Shown piece by piece: positions 6,695-13,116 of a stretch of 13,116 nt of DNA. Within the stretch, counting starts at the first letter, position 1, and the number at the start of each line of letters is the position of its first letter. A program made the position numbers and the translations under genes. A model generated the notes under the pieces. That model saw only the letters and a list, made by a program, of their open reading frames with translations. It was not told where the DNA came from and ran no database searches. Source of the stretch: Bacillota bacterium (GTDB taxonomy: Bacteria > Bacillota > Clostridia > Lachnospirales > Lachnospiraceae); contig JAFADH010000351.1 of NCBI GenBank assembly GCA_023424995.1, positions 1 through 13,116 on the forward strand, given 5' to 3'.

Positions 6695-9115
6695 ATGGAA
6701 TTCAGATTGGATAAGGACGGATACGTCACAAAATATCTATATTCCGGAAGGAAGGAGACGGAAATCCATGCCGGAGGCGGCGATACCAATCAGCTGAGAT
6801 ATGAGAAATATTTAAGAAGCATCATTGCCGGACATGAGGATTTGGTACCGCCGGAGGAAATCAGATTAGGAGAAAAAAGCGCGCTTGGTATGGAGTGGGA
6901 GTATTATTATTCCTATGGCAATACCTTCTTCGATGCTTCTTCATTCTATGTGGATCTCAGGAAAATCGATTTATATGCGGCCACGGTCCTTGTTGCCCCG
7001 GAGGATATGGACGTGTCGGCATATCTGTGGAGCTATGCCGCCGTTGATCTCTGGATAAACGGAACGCTTGCGGGGACGATTCATACTCCTGTCTATAAGC
7101 CGGTCAAGAGGACAAGGATACGGCTTCCCCTGAAAAAGGGTGAGAACAGGATCTTTGTCCGTCTGGAAGCCCTGGGGGTCAGGGACACCAGGGTGTCCTT
7201 TGCGCTCCAGATATTAGAGCGCGGGGAGGAAATATATGTGACCCTGCCGGATAAAGAAGGGGCAAAGCCCTATATTGAGGCGGAGGAGATACTGAATTCC
7301 GCCGTATTGGAGGACGGCTGTATCAAGCTTGCCCGTAAGCTGCCGGAGGGGAGCTTCATCCGTTATGATACGGAGAATCCGGATTTCAGAAAACACAAGG
7401 ACCGGTTTATCACAGAGGACGTATCCGGATTATCAGAAATTAAGCTGAAGAGCTTTGCAGCCTTCCATATAGCGGTAACGATCGGCAGGAGCAGGCTGAG
7501 ACGCCGATTTGAAAGAAGCGAATTGCGGACCTCCCGGTATCTGCAGGGGGAAGAAGACCACAGGAAAGCTGTCTATGAGAACATTGCGGGGATAGCTTCC
7601 ATCCTCCGTGAGGAGACGGACGGCTTTGCACTCTATCCCATGTTAGCCAGATACTATCTGGGAGAGAGAAGGAAGAGCGACGAGGAGGAGCTTAAGGTCA
7701 CTCTCCGCCAGATCGAGCGGAGGATGGACTGCGCAGATTTCATGACCTGCGCATTGATTCGGTTCATGAAGAATTATGAGATCACAGATGAGATGAGAAG
7801 CGAAATAAAAAGGGTCATGCTGAATTTCCGTTACTGGATGGATGAGGAGGGACAGGATGCAATGTGCTTCTGGAGTGAGAACCACTCCCTGATGTTCTAT
7901 CAGACCGCTTATTTCTTCGGGCGGGAATACCCGGAGGACATATTCCTGCGCTCCGGCAGGAACGGAAGACAGATGGAGGAAGCCGCACGCCGCCGCCTCT
8001 ATGAATGGTTTACGGATGTGTGTGATCAGGGCTGCGATGAATTCAACAGCGGTGTCTACTCACCTATCACGTTTGCGGCTGTTTTGAATATTGCGGATTA
8101 TGCCGAAGAGGAGCTGGCAGCGCTGGCGGTAAAAGCGGCGGACCAATTGCTCCGGACCCTGGCGCTTCATTGCTTTAAAAATGTTATCATCGCTCCCCAG
8201 GGAAGAGTGTACCGCGACGTTCTCTATCCCCACCGGCAGGCCCTGCAGTCAATCGTCCATTATGTCTGTAAAGAAGCTCCGTATGTATACAGCGAATGGC
8301 TGATTACCCTTGCGACAAGCAGGTACCGGATACCGGAGGATTTCACCGGGCGGATGCGGCAGACAGGGGAATTCTCTTATTCCACCAGCAATGCGGTCAT
8401 TGACCTGTATAAGACGGAGGATTATATACTGACCTCCGTCCAGTCTCCCAGAAGGGACGGCAGGAGCAGAAGCTGGGAACCGGACAGGAAGGAAGAAAAC
8501 CGTGACAGGCACATTTACACCAAGTCATTAAATGAATGCTTTCATGGAACCACACAATTTGAACCGGGGGTATTAGGCTACCAGCAGCATCTGTGGTATG
8601 CGGCCGTTGATCCGGAATTGGCGGTGTTTACGAACCATCCGGGCGGGTCCTGTGAAGCCATGTCGGAGACACGTCCGGGCTATTGGTACGGCAACGGCAT
8701 TCTGCCCGCACTTCGCCAGGAGAAGAATGTCCTTGGAATTATTTATGACATCCCGGATACCCATCCCGTCGGCTTTACCCATCTGTATTGGAATGCCGGG
8801 AAATTTGACGAGACAACGGAAAAGGGCGGATGGCTGTTCGGCAGGAAGGGCGGCGGTTATGTGGGTATATGGTGCAGCCGGGTTATGACAGATTATAATG
8901 ATGTGTTATTCCACTGTGAGAAAAGAGCCTACGGCAATAAAACGGCATATCTTTGCGTATGCGGCAGTGAAAGGGAATATGAAAGCTATGAAGGATTCAT
9001 GAACCGGTGCCTCCTTGATAAGGTTCAATTTTCAGAAGATAAGAATACTCTTGTATGCGGCAGCTTTGCATTGGTTTTTGAGCCCCATAGAAATGAATCC
9101 CAATATGTTGAATAA
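6695..9115 (+). CDS. Large uncharacterised cytoplasmic protein, possible carbohydrate-active enzyme
   Basis: I do not recognise this 806-residue protein by name. Residues about 60-175 look like a beta-sandwich of the sugar-binding kind (YAAVDLWINGTLAGTIHTP). Residues about 285-555 are helical and resemble an (alpha/alpha) toroid, with CFWSENHSLMFYQTAYFFG (391-409) and DEFNSGVYSP (448-457). Residues about 560-800 are beta-rich, with LGYQQHLWYAAVDPELAVFT and RPGYWYGNGILP. This three-part plan is shared with several toroid polysaccharide lyases and hydrolases, where an Asn-His pair and a later Tyr can be catalytic; Asn396, His397 and Tyr455 would fit, but this is inference. There is no signal peptide. 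GGAGG at 6685-6689 lies 5 bases before the ATG at 6695; the in-frame ATG at 6671 falls inside the repeat array and lacks a ribosome site. It probably works with the upstream mannosidase. Confidence 0.85.
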   Translation: MEFRLDKDGYVTKYLYSGRKETEIHAGGGDTNQLRYEKYLRSIIAGHEDLVPPEEIRLGEKSALGMEWEYYYSYGNTFFDASSFYVDLRKIDLYAATVLVAPEDMDVSAYLWSYAAVDLWINGTLAGTIHTPVYKPVKRTRIRLPLKKGENRIFVRLEALGVRDTRVSFALQILERGEEIYVTLPDKEGAKPYIEAEEILNSAVLEDGCIKLARKLPEGSFIRYDTENPDFRKHKDRFITEDVSGLSEIKLKSFAAFHIAVTIGRSRLRRRFERSELRTSRYLQGEEDHRKAVYENIAGIASILREETDGFALYPMLARYYLGERRKSDEEELKVTLRQIERRMDCADFMTCALIRFMKNYEITDEMRSEIKRVMLNFRYWMDEEGQDAMCFWSENHSLMFYQTAYFFGREYPEDIFLRSGRNGRQMEEAARRRLYEWFTDVCDQGCDEFNSGVYSPITFAAVLNIADYAEEELAALAVKAADQLLRTLALHCFKNVIIAPQGRVYRDVLYPHRQALQSIVHYVCKEAPYVYSEWLITLATSRYRIPEDFTGRMRQTGEFSYSTSNAVIDLYKTEDYILTSVQSPRRDGRSRSWEPDRKEENRDRHIYTKSLNECFHGTTQFEPGVLGYQQHLWYAAVDPELAVFTNHPGGSCEAMSETRPGYWYGNGILPALRQEKNVLGIIYDIPDTHPVGFTHLYWNAGKFDETTEKGGWLFGRKGGGYVGIWCSRVMTDYNDVLFHCEKRAYGNKTAYLCVCGSEREYESYEGFMNRCLLDKVQFSEDKNTLVCGSFALVFEPHRNESQYVE

Positions 9116-9120
9116 GGAGA

Positions 9121-9201
9121 CTGATGCGGAAGTCTGAAGTAAGAGGATTAATCCGGAAGTCCGAAATTTAGAGATTGATCCGGGGGCCGGACGGGCATAA
9201 A
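9121..9201 (+). repeat. Three 27-nt degenerate tandem repeats
   Basis: Three adjacent 27-nt units start at 9121, 9148 and 9175. The conserved start is (C/T)TGATCCGGAAGTC-like: CTGATGCGGAAGTC, TTAATCCGGAAGTC, TTGATCCGGGGGCC. They occupy most of the gap between the stop of the 806-residue gene and the stop of the convergent LysR gene. Unit length is close to the 26/27-nt dimer of the 6251-6686 array but the sequence is unrelated. The third unit contains a small TCCGG/CCGGA dyad (9179-9191). No convincing bidirectional terminator is seen here. Confidence 0.6.
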
Positions 9202-9249
9202 GGAATTCCATACAGTCATGAATGAATTTTATATAGTTGAAAATAATAG

Positions 9250-10119
9250 TTACATCGGATTATTCTGCAGATAGGATACAAAGGCCTTTGCGGCAAGGGA
9301 CAAGGACTTGCCCTTCCGGTGGACCAGCATAATATCCGAGGTCAGGTCAGGGTTTGAGATAGGCTTCGCCAATAAGTCATGCCTGGAATAGGAAATGATG
9401 GATTCGGGAACGATGCCTACGCCCAGACCGGCCTCTGCCCAATGGAGCGTGGTACGGGCGTCATCATTGATGCATATCAGGTTGGGGGAAACACCGTCGG
9501 CCTGACTGTGTTTTCTAAGGATATCCTCCCACCTGCGGTAGATGATCAGAGGATATTTCCATAAATCATTCAGACCGATGCTGTCGGCGGTAATATGGCC
9601 GAAGAATTGCTGCCTCCCTATGGCATACATAAGATTTTTCCGGATGGGGTAGCAGACCAGGCCGGTGTTCTGGAAGGGAGTTCTTACGATGGCCAGATCA
9701 ACCATATCCGAGAATATGGCTTCGATCAGCTGATAGGTGTTTTTCTCATAGACCTGATATCTGATATTCGGGTGCTGCCGAAGAAAGCCGGGCAGTATGG
9801 CCTCCGGCAGATAATTGCTGACGGAAGAGATGATCCCCATATGAAGCACGGAAGCAGCGGTCCCGATGCCGTTGATCTCCTCAGGAAGCTGTTCCGCCAG
9901 GGTTAGTATGGTTTTCGCCTTCTCATAGAGAAGGTATCCGGAGTCGGTAAGGGTAATATTTCTTGCGCCGCGCTGAAACAGGATGCAGTTTAATTCTGTT
10001 TCCAGCTGCTGCATCTGGGTGGAAAGGGGCGGCTGGGCCATGTTTAGTTTCTGGGCAGCCCGTGTAATATTCCCTTCTTCTACAATTTTAACAAAATTTC
10101 TTAAATGTTTGAATTCCAT
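9250..10119 (-). CDS. LysR-family transcriptional regulator
   Basis: This 289-residue DNA-binding regulator has an N-terminal winged helix-turn-helix (about 1-60; MEFKHLRNFVKIVEEGNITRAAQKLN... with AQPPLSTQMQQLE as recognition helix) and a periplasmic-binding-protein-like effector domain (about 88-289; GLGVGIVPESII near the C-terminus). It resembles the CynR/BudR/AlsR branch by its AAQKLNMAQPPLS motif. I chose the internal ATG at 10119 because LysR proteins normally begin M-E-x-x-H-L-R-x-F; the longer frame from 10134 adds only MEWWF. A weak GGTGG is the only ribosome-site candidate. The gene converges on the 806-residue gene and diverges from the exporter. LysR regulators often control a divergent neighbour, so the exporter is one possible target and the glycan genes another; the effector is unknown. 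Confidence 0.92.
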   Translation of the reverse strand: MEFKHLRNFVKIVEEGNITRAAQKLNMAQPPLSTQMQQLETELNCILFQRGARNITLTDSGYLLYEKAKTILTLAEQLPEEINGIGTAASVLHMGIISSVSNYLPEAILPGFLRQHPNIRYQVYEKNTYQLIEAIFSDMVDLAIVRTPFQNTGLVCYPIRKNLMYAIGRQQFFGHITADSIGLNDLWKYPLIIYRRWEDILRKHSQADGVSPNLICINDDARTTLHWAEAGLGVGIVPESIISYSRHDLLAKPISNPDLTSDIMLVHRKGKSLSLAAKAFVSYLQNNPM

Positions 10120-10191
10120 AAACCACCATTCCATATCAAAATCATATACATAATATACATATATAATATTATTAATATATATGTTGAAGTG

Positions 10192-10215
10192 ATATAATAT
10201 CGTCAGATATTATAT
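10192..10215. promoter_or_regulatory. AT-rich 10-bp inverted repeat upstream of LysR gene
   Basis: Perfect 10-bp arms ATATAATATC (10192-10201) and GATATTATAT (10206-10215) flank GTCA. The site lies about 73-96 bases upstream of the LysR start within a very AT-rich block (about 10136-10216) holding several TATAAT-like strings on both strands. This is where a LysR autoregulatory operator or promoter would be expected. The match is to general dyad structure only, not a proven binding motif. Confidence 0.5.
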
Positions 10216-10418
10216 TGGCTGAACATAATGAAGCTGCATCTTCGGCGGGGAGCATGGCTGTCATAGGAGTATGTTTATGCGTTCTTGATCTGCATATTCA
10301 TAACATAATGTCCGCCATAAGCAGATTGTTCCGGTGAAGGAAGGGCATATCCTGGACCTGTCCAAAATCATGGCATGTTGATAACTTACCGGGTCAGTGT
10401 AAGGCGGACGGGCCGTAA
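10216..10418. other. Intergenic stretch with no recognised gene
   Basis: No coding frame with a ribosome site is visible; the ATGs here open frames of about a dozen codons at most. A 7-nt pair GTCCGCC (10310-10316) and GGCGGAC (10403-10409) could bracket an 86-base fold, but this is weak. TTCATAACATAAT at 10297-10309 loosely resembles the right half of the downstream 87-bp repeats and may be a decayed copy. Confidence 0.4.
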
Positions 10419-10635
10419 ATCATGAAGGTAGTCTATGCTCATGATATTATGAAAGCATAGTGAGCATGATCAAGCTTGCCTGAATTATGCGATCGGAGCC
10501 GGAGATCATGAATAAACCCTATGTTCATGATATAAATGAAAGCGGAATGGGGAATCATAAGCTTGCTTATGAATTCCGATTGAAGCAGCAAGATCATGAA
10601 TACGCCTTATGTTCATGATATAATACAAAGCATAG
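10419..10635 (+). repeat. 86-88-bp direct repeats (2.5 copies) upstream of exporter
   Basis: Copies start at 10419, 10505 and 10593 with spacings of 86 and 88 bases; the third is truncated. Each opens with ATCATGAA, 11 bases, then TTCATGAT (CTCATGAT in the first), an 8-bp palindrome. It then continues into a TGATAT(T/A)AT-like element and AAAG. The first two copies also share AAGCTTGC about 52-56 bases in; in the second this lies inside CATAAGC-TT-GCTTATG. The palindrome's right half overlaps the -10-like element in each copy, as in a repressor-controlled promoter. Coding potential is negligible. Confidence 0.75.
10616..10624 (+). promoter_or_regulatory. Likely extended -10 promoter for the ABC exporter
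   Basis: TGATATAAT is a perfect extended -10 (TG-N-TATAAT), 52 bases before the exporter ATG. No good -35 hexamer is seen 16-18 bases upstream, which extended -10 promoters can do without. The two earlier repeat copies carry weaker versions at 10442-10450 (TGATATTAT) and 10528-10536 (TGATATAAA). The element overlaps the TTCATGAT half-site, suggesting control by a protein bound to the palindrome. Confidence 0.55.
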
Positions 10636-10675
10636 TTATTCAAGTATATCGGAAAAATAGTGTGAGGGTATATGG

Positions 10676-12397
10676 ATGAAAAATATTTTTGAACATTTAA
10701 AGGAATATAAAAAGGAATGTGTCCTGGCACCGTTGTATAAGATGCTGGAGGCTCTGTTTGAGCTGTTTGTACCCCTTGTGGTGGCAGCAGTTATCGATAA
10801 GGGAATCGGGAACAAGGACATTTCCTATATTATCCGCATGAGTCTGCTGATGGTCTTATTGGCGGTGGTCGGCCTGGTCTTCTCCATAACCGCCCAATAT
10901 TATTCCTCTGTCGCAGCGGTGGGATCGGCAACATCATTAAGGCATCACCTGTTTGGGCACATCCAGTCATTTTCCTATACGGAGCTGGATACTATGGGGA
11001 CTTCAACCCTGATAACAAGGCTGACCAGCGATATCAACCAGATACAGAACGCCGTCAACATGGTGCTGAGATTGTTCCTTCGGTCGCCCTTTATTGTGTT
11101 CGGGGCTATGATCATGGCCTTTACCATCGATGTCAGGGCAGCTCTGATCTTTGCGGCGGTGATACCGCTGTTGTCCCTTGTGGTATTCGGGATAATGCTG
11201 CTTACAAAGCCCATGTATAAGAGGGTACAGGACAAGCTGGATATCATCCTGCGGATAACACGGGAAAATCTGTCCGGTGTCAGAGTGATCCGTGCATTTA
11301 ATAAGGAAGAACAGGAACGAAAGGCCTTCAAGGAGGCAAATGAAAGCCTGACGTCCATACAGAAATATGCCGGACGTTTCTCAGGCTTGATGAATCCGGT
11401 AACCTATGTGATCATAAATGCTTCCATCATGCTGCTGATCTGGACAGGTGCGGTCCGGGTGAACCAGGGAGGCCTTACACAGGGGCAGGTGGTTGCTCTG
11501 TATAATTACATGACTCAGATTCTTGTGGAGCTGATCAAGCTTGCCAACCTGATCATCAGCCTGACGAAAGCGTTAGCCTGCGCCAGGCGTGTGTCCGATA
11601 TATTGGAGCAAAAGAGCGGCATGCAGGAGGGGCAGCTGTCAGAGGACGTTCAGGATAAGGAATACAGCGTGGAATTCCGGGGTGTCGGTCTTACTTATCG
11701 GAATGCGGGAGAGGAGTCTCTGACGGATATTACCTTCCAGGTAAAAAAAGGAGATACCGTAGGTATCATCGGAGGAACAGGCTCCGGTAAATCCTCCCTG
11801 ATTAACCTGATACCGAGGTTTTATGATACCACTGCAGGAGAGGTACTGATAGAAGGTGTGAATGTAAGGGAATATACCTATGAAGCTCTGAATCGGCTGG
11901 TGTCCGTAGTGCCCCAGAAAGCGCAGCTCTTTGAGGGCAGCATAAAAGATAATCTTATCATGGGCAGGCAGGATGCCTCAGAGGAAGAGCTGAAAGAAGC
12001 TCTGAGGATATCCCAGTCCCTGGAATTTGTCCAGACCAGGGAAGGGAAGCTTGATGCGCCCGTTGAGCAGGGAGGCAGGAATTTGTCCGGAGGACAGAAG
12101 CAGCGTCTGACCATAGCAAGGGCTTTGGTTAAGAGGGCGGATATTTTGATTCTTGATGACAGTGCTTCCGCACTGGATTATGCCACAGATGCCAGGCTGA
12201 GAAAAGCACTTCGGGAGATGAACCCGGCTCCTACGGTCTTTATCGTATCCCAGAGAGCTTCCTCCATCCTGCATGCGGATCTTATTATCGTATTGGAGAA
12301 CGGCCGCGTGGCAGGACTTGGAAACCACAGCGAGCTATTGGAGAACTGCCAGGTATACCGGGAGATCTACCATTCACAGTATCAGAAGGAGGCATAG
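10676..12397 (+). CDS. Heterodimeric ABC exporter subunit, degenerate-site type (TM287/YheI-like)
   Basis: This 573-residue half-transporter has a six-helix exporter membrane domain (about 1-310) and an ATP-binding domain (about 330-565). Walker A is GGTGSGKSS (366-374), the Q-loop is in VVPQKAQLF, the signature is LSGGQ (470-474), and Walker B is ILILDD (Asp494). The catalytic glutamate position is Asp495 and the switch histidine is Gln526 (VSQRASS). These two changes, and the C-terminal YREIYHSQY, match the subunit that forms the non-hydrolysing site in TM287/288 and BmrC/D pairs. Its partner follows immediately. Such pairs export drugs, lipids or peptides; the cargo is unknown. A GAGGGT site sits 7 bases before the ATG at 10676; an out-of-frame ATG at 10672 is ignored. 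Repeats and a likely promoter lie just upstream. Confidence 0.94.
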   Translation: MKNIFEHLKEYKKECVLAPLYKMLEALFELFVPLVVAAVIDKGIGNKDISYIIRMSLLMVLLAVVGLVFSITAQYYSSVAAVGSATSLRHHLFGHIQSFSYTELDTMGTSTLITRLTSDINQIQNAVNMVLRLFLRSPFIVFGAMIMAFTIDVRAALIFAAVIPLLSLVVFGIMLLTKPMYKRVQDKLDIILRITRENLSGVRVIRAFNKEEQERKAFKEANESLTSIQKYAGRFSGLMNPVTYVIINASIMLLIWTGAVRVNQGGLTQGQVVALYNYMTQILVELIKLANLIISLTKALACARRVSDILEQKSGMQEGQLSEDVQDKEYSVEFRGVGLTYRNAGEESLTDITFQVKKGDTVGIIGGTGSGKSSLINLIPRFYDTTAGEVLIEGVNVREYTYEALNRLVSVVPQKAQLFEGSIKDNLIMGRQDASEEELKEALRISQSLEFVQTREGKLDAPVEQGGRNLSGGQKQRLTIARALVKRADILILDDSASALDYATDARLRKALREMNPAPTVFIVSQRASSILHADLIIVLENGRVAGLGNHSELLENCQVYREIYHSQYQKEA

Positions 12398-13116
12398 ATG
12401 ATGGGAGGAACCGCAATGAATAAGCCGCATAAAGGGGGTCGGAGGGAAACCGTACAAAAGCTGCTGATCCGTTTGAAAAAATACCGTCTGTATATCACCG
12501 GTTCCATCGCCGCGGCAGGAATCACCGTTGCCGCAACCTTATATGTGCCGGTCCTCATCGGGAATGCAATTGACCATATTGTTGACGCCGGTCAGGTAGA
12601 CTTCGATAAAATCCTTGTGATCCTTCTGAAGGTGGGAATTACCGTAGGTATCACGGGTATATCCCAATGGATCATGAATATCTGCAATAATAAAATCACT
12701 TTTCATATTACAAGGGATATCCGGAACGAGGCAATCGAAAAGATCGAGATATTGCCCTTAAAATATATCGACAGGCATTCCCACGGTGATATCGTAAGCC
12801 GGGTCATCGCCGATGTGGACCAGTTTGCGGAAGGGCTTCTCATGGGCTTTACGCAATTTTTTACCGGTGTGCTTACCATTGCCGGAACTCTGGGCTTCAT
12901 GTTCTCCATCAATGTCTATATAACGCTGATTGTCGTGCTGCTGACACCGGTCTCTCTTCTGGTAGCAAGATATATAGCGACCCATACCTACTCCATGTTC
13001 CGGCAGCAGTCTATGATCAGGGGAGAGCAGACGGCACTGATCAATGAGGTGATCAGCGGGCAGAAGGTGGTAAAGGCCTTCGGCTATGAGGAAGAGGCAA
13101 TCAAGCGCTTTGACGC
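12398..13116 (+). CDS. Heterodimeric ABC exporter second subunit (TM288/YheH-like), 5' part only
   Basis: The frame stays open to the right edge (about 239 codons), so only most of the membrane domain is seen and the ATP-binding domain is missing. Recognisable are membrane segments near 33-55 and 70-92, the coupling-helix region PLKYIDRHSHGDIVSRVIAD, and VISGQKVVKAFGYEEEA, all typical of the consensus-site partner (compare TM288/BmrD). The ATG at 12398 directly follows the stop of the first subunit, and AAGGAGG at 12386-12392 lies 5 bases before it, so coupled translation is likely. Alternatives in the same frame are ATG 12401 and ATG 12416; the latter has GGGAGG (12403-12408) 7 bases upstream, so the exact start is uncertain. 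It forms the exporter with the preceding gene. Confidence 0.92.
   Translation, partial: MMGGTAMNKPHKGGRRETVQKLLIRLKKYRLYITGSIAAAGITVAATLYVPVLIGNAIDHIVDAGQVDFDKILVILLKVGITVGITGISQWIMNICNNKITFHITRDIRNEAIEKIEILPLKYIDRHSHGDIVSRVIADVDQFAEGLLMGFTQFFTGVLTIAGTLGFMFSINVYITLIVVLLTPVSLLVARYIATHTYSMFRQQSMIRGEQTALINEVISGQKVVKAFGYEEEAIKRFD

Noticed and set aside
9379..9906. Plus-strand frames opposite LysR (61 and 103 residues)
   Set aside because: They are antisense shadows of a clear LysR-family protein.
10534..10552. Possible catabolite-repression (cre) site, TGAAAGCGGAATGG
   Set aside because: Only the left half fits the cre consensus; the right half does not, and it is upstream of an exporter rather than the glycan genes.

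Overview
The window looks like the chromosome of an anaerobic Firmicute, most likely a Lachnospiraceae-type Clostridium relative. This is inferred from strong purine-rich Shine-Dalgarno sites, a carbohydrate uptake transporter with two separate permease genes and no ATPase gene nearby, a small NifU-like protein, and a YheI/YheH-type paired exporter. No tRNA, rRNA, CRISPR array, insertion sequence or phage gene is visible.

Left part (1-6113) is a glycan uptake and breakdown locus on the + strand. It holds the 3' end of a sugar-binding lipoprotein gene, then an intercistronic hairpin, then two CUT1-type permeases. A clear rho-independent terminator closes the transporter unit at about 2634. A 77-residue NifU C-terminal-domain protein follows, and then a 1014-residue GH38 alpha-mannosidase with its catalytic motifs intact. 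The mannosidase has no signal peptide, so imported oligosaccharides are probably cut in the cytoplasm.

Middle part (6114-9115): the 581-base gap after the mannosidase contains two adjacent inverted repeats and then a degenerate tandem array. Its basic unit is 13 nt, mostly arranged as 26/27-nt dimers. It runs from about 6251 to 6686, right up to the Shine-Dalgarno of the next gene. That gene encodes an 806-residue cytoplasmic protein I cannot name. It appears to have an N-terminal beta-sandwich, a helical toroid-like centre with an SENH motif, and a C-terminal beta-rich domain. It may be an undescribed carbohydrate-active enzyme working with the mannosidase.

Right part (9116-13116): a LysR-family regulator on the - strand converges on the 806-residue gene. 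A short 27-nt x3 repeat lies between them. Divergent from LysR is a two-gene heterodimeric ABC exporter (TM287/TM288-like), its second subunit cut by the window edge. The first subunit carries the degenerate ATPase-site residues typical of such pairs. The 556-base LysR/exporter gap holds a 10-bp AT-rich inverted repeat near LysR and 2.5 copies of an 86-88-bp direct repeat in front of the exporter. Each copy pairs a palindrome with an overlapping extended -10-like element.

The most unusual content is the three unrelated intergenic repeat systems in 4.5 kb (13/26-mer array, 27-mer triplet, 87-mer promoter-like repeats) and the unrecognised 806-residue protein.
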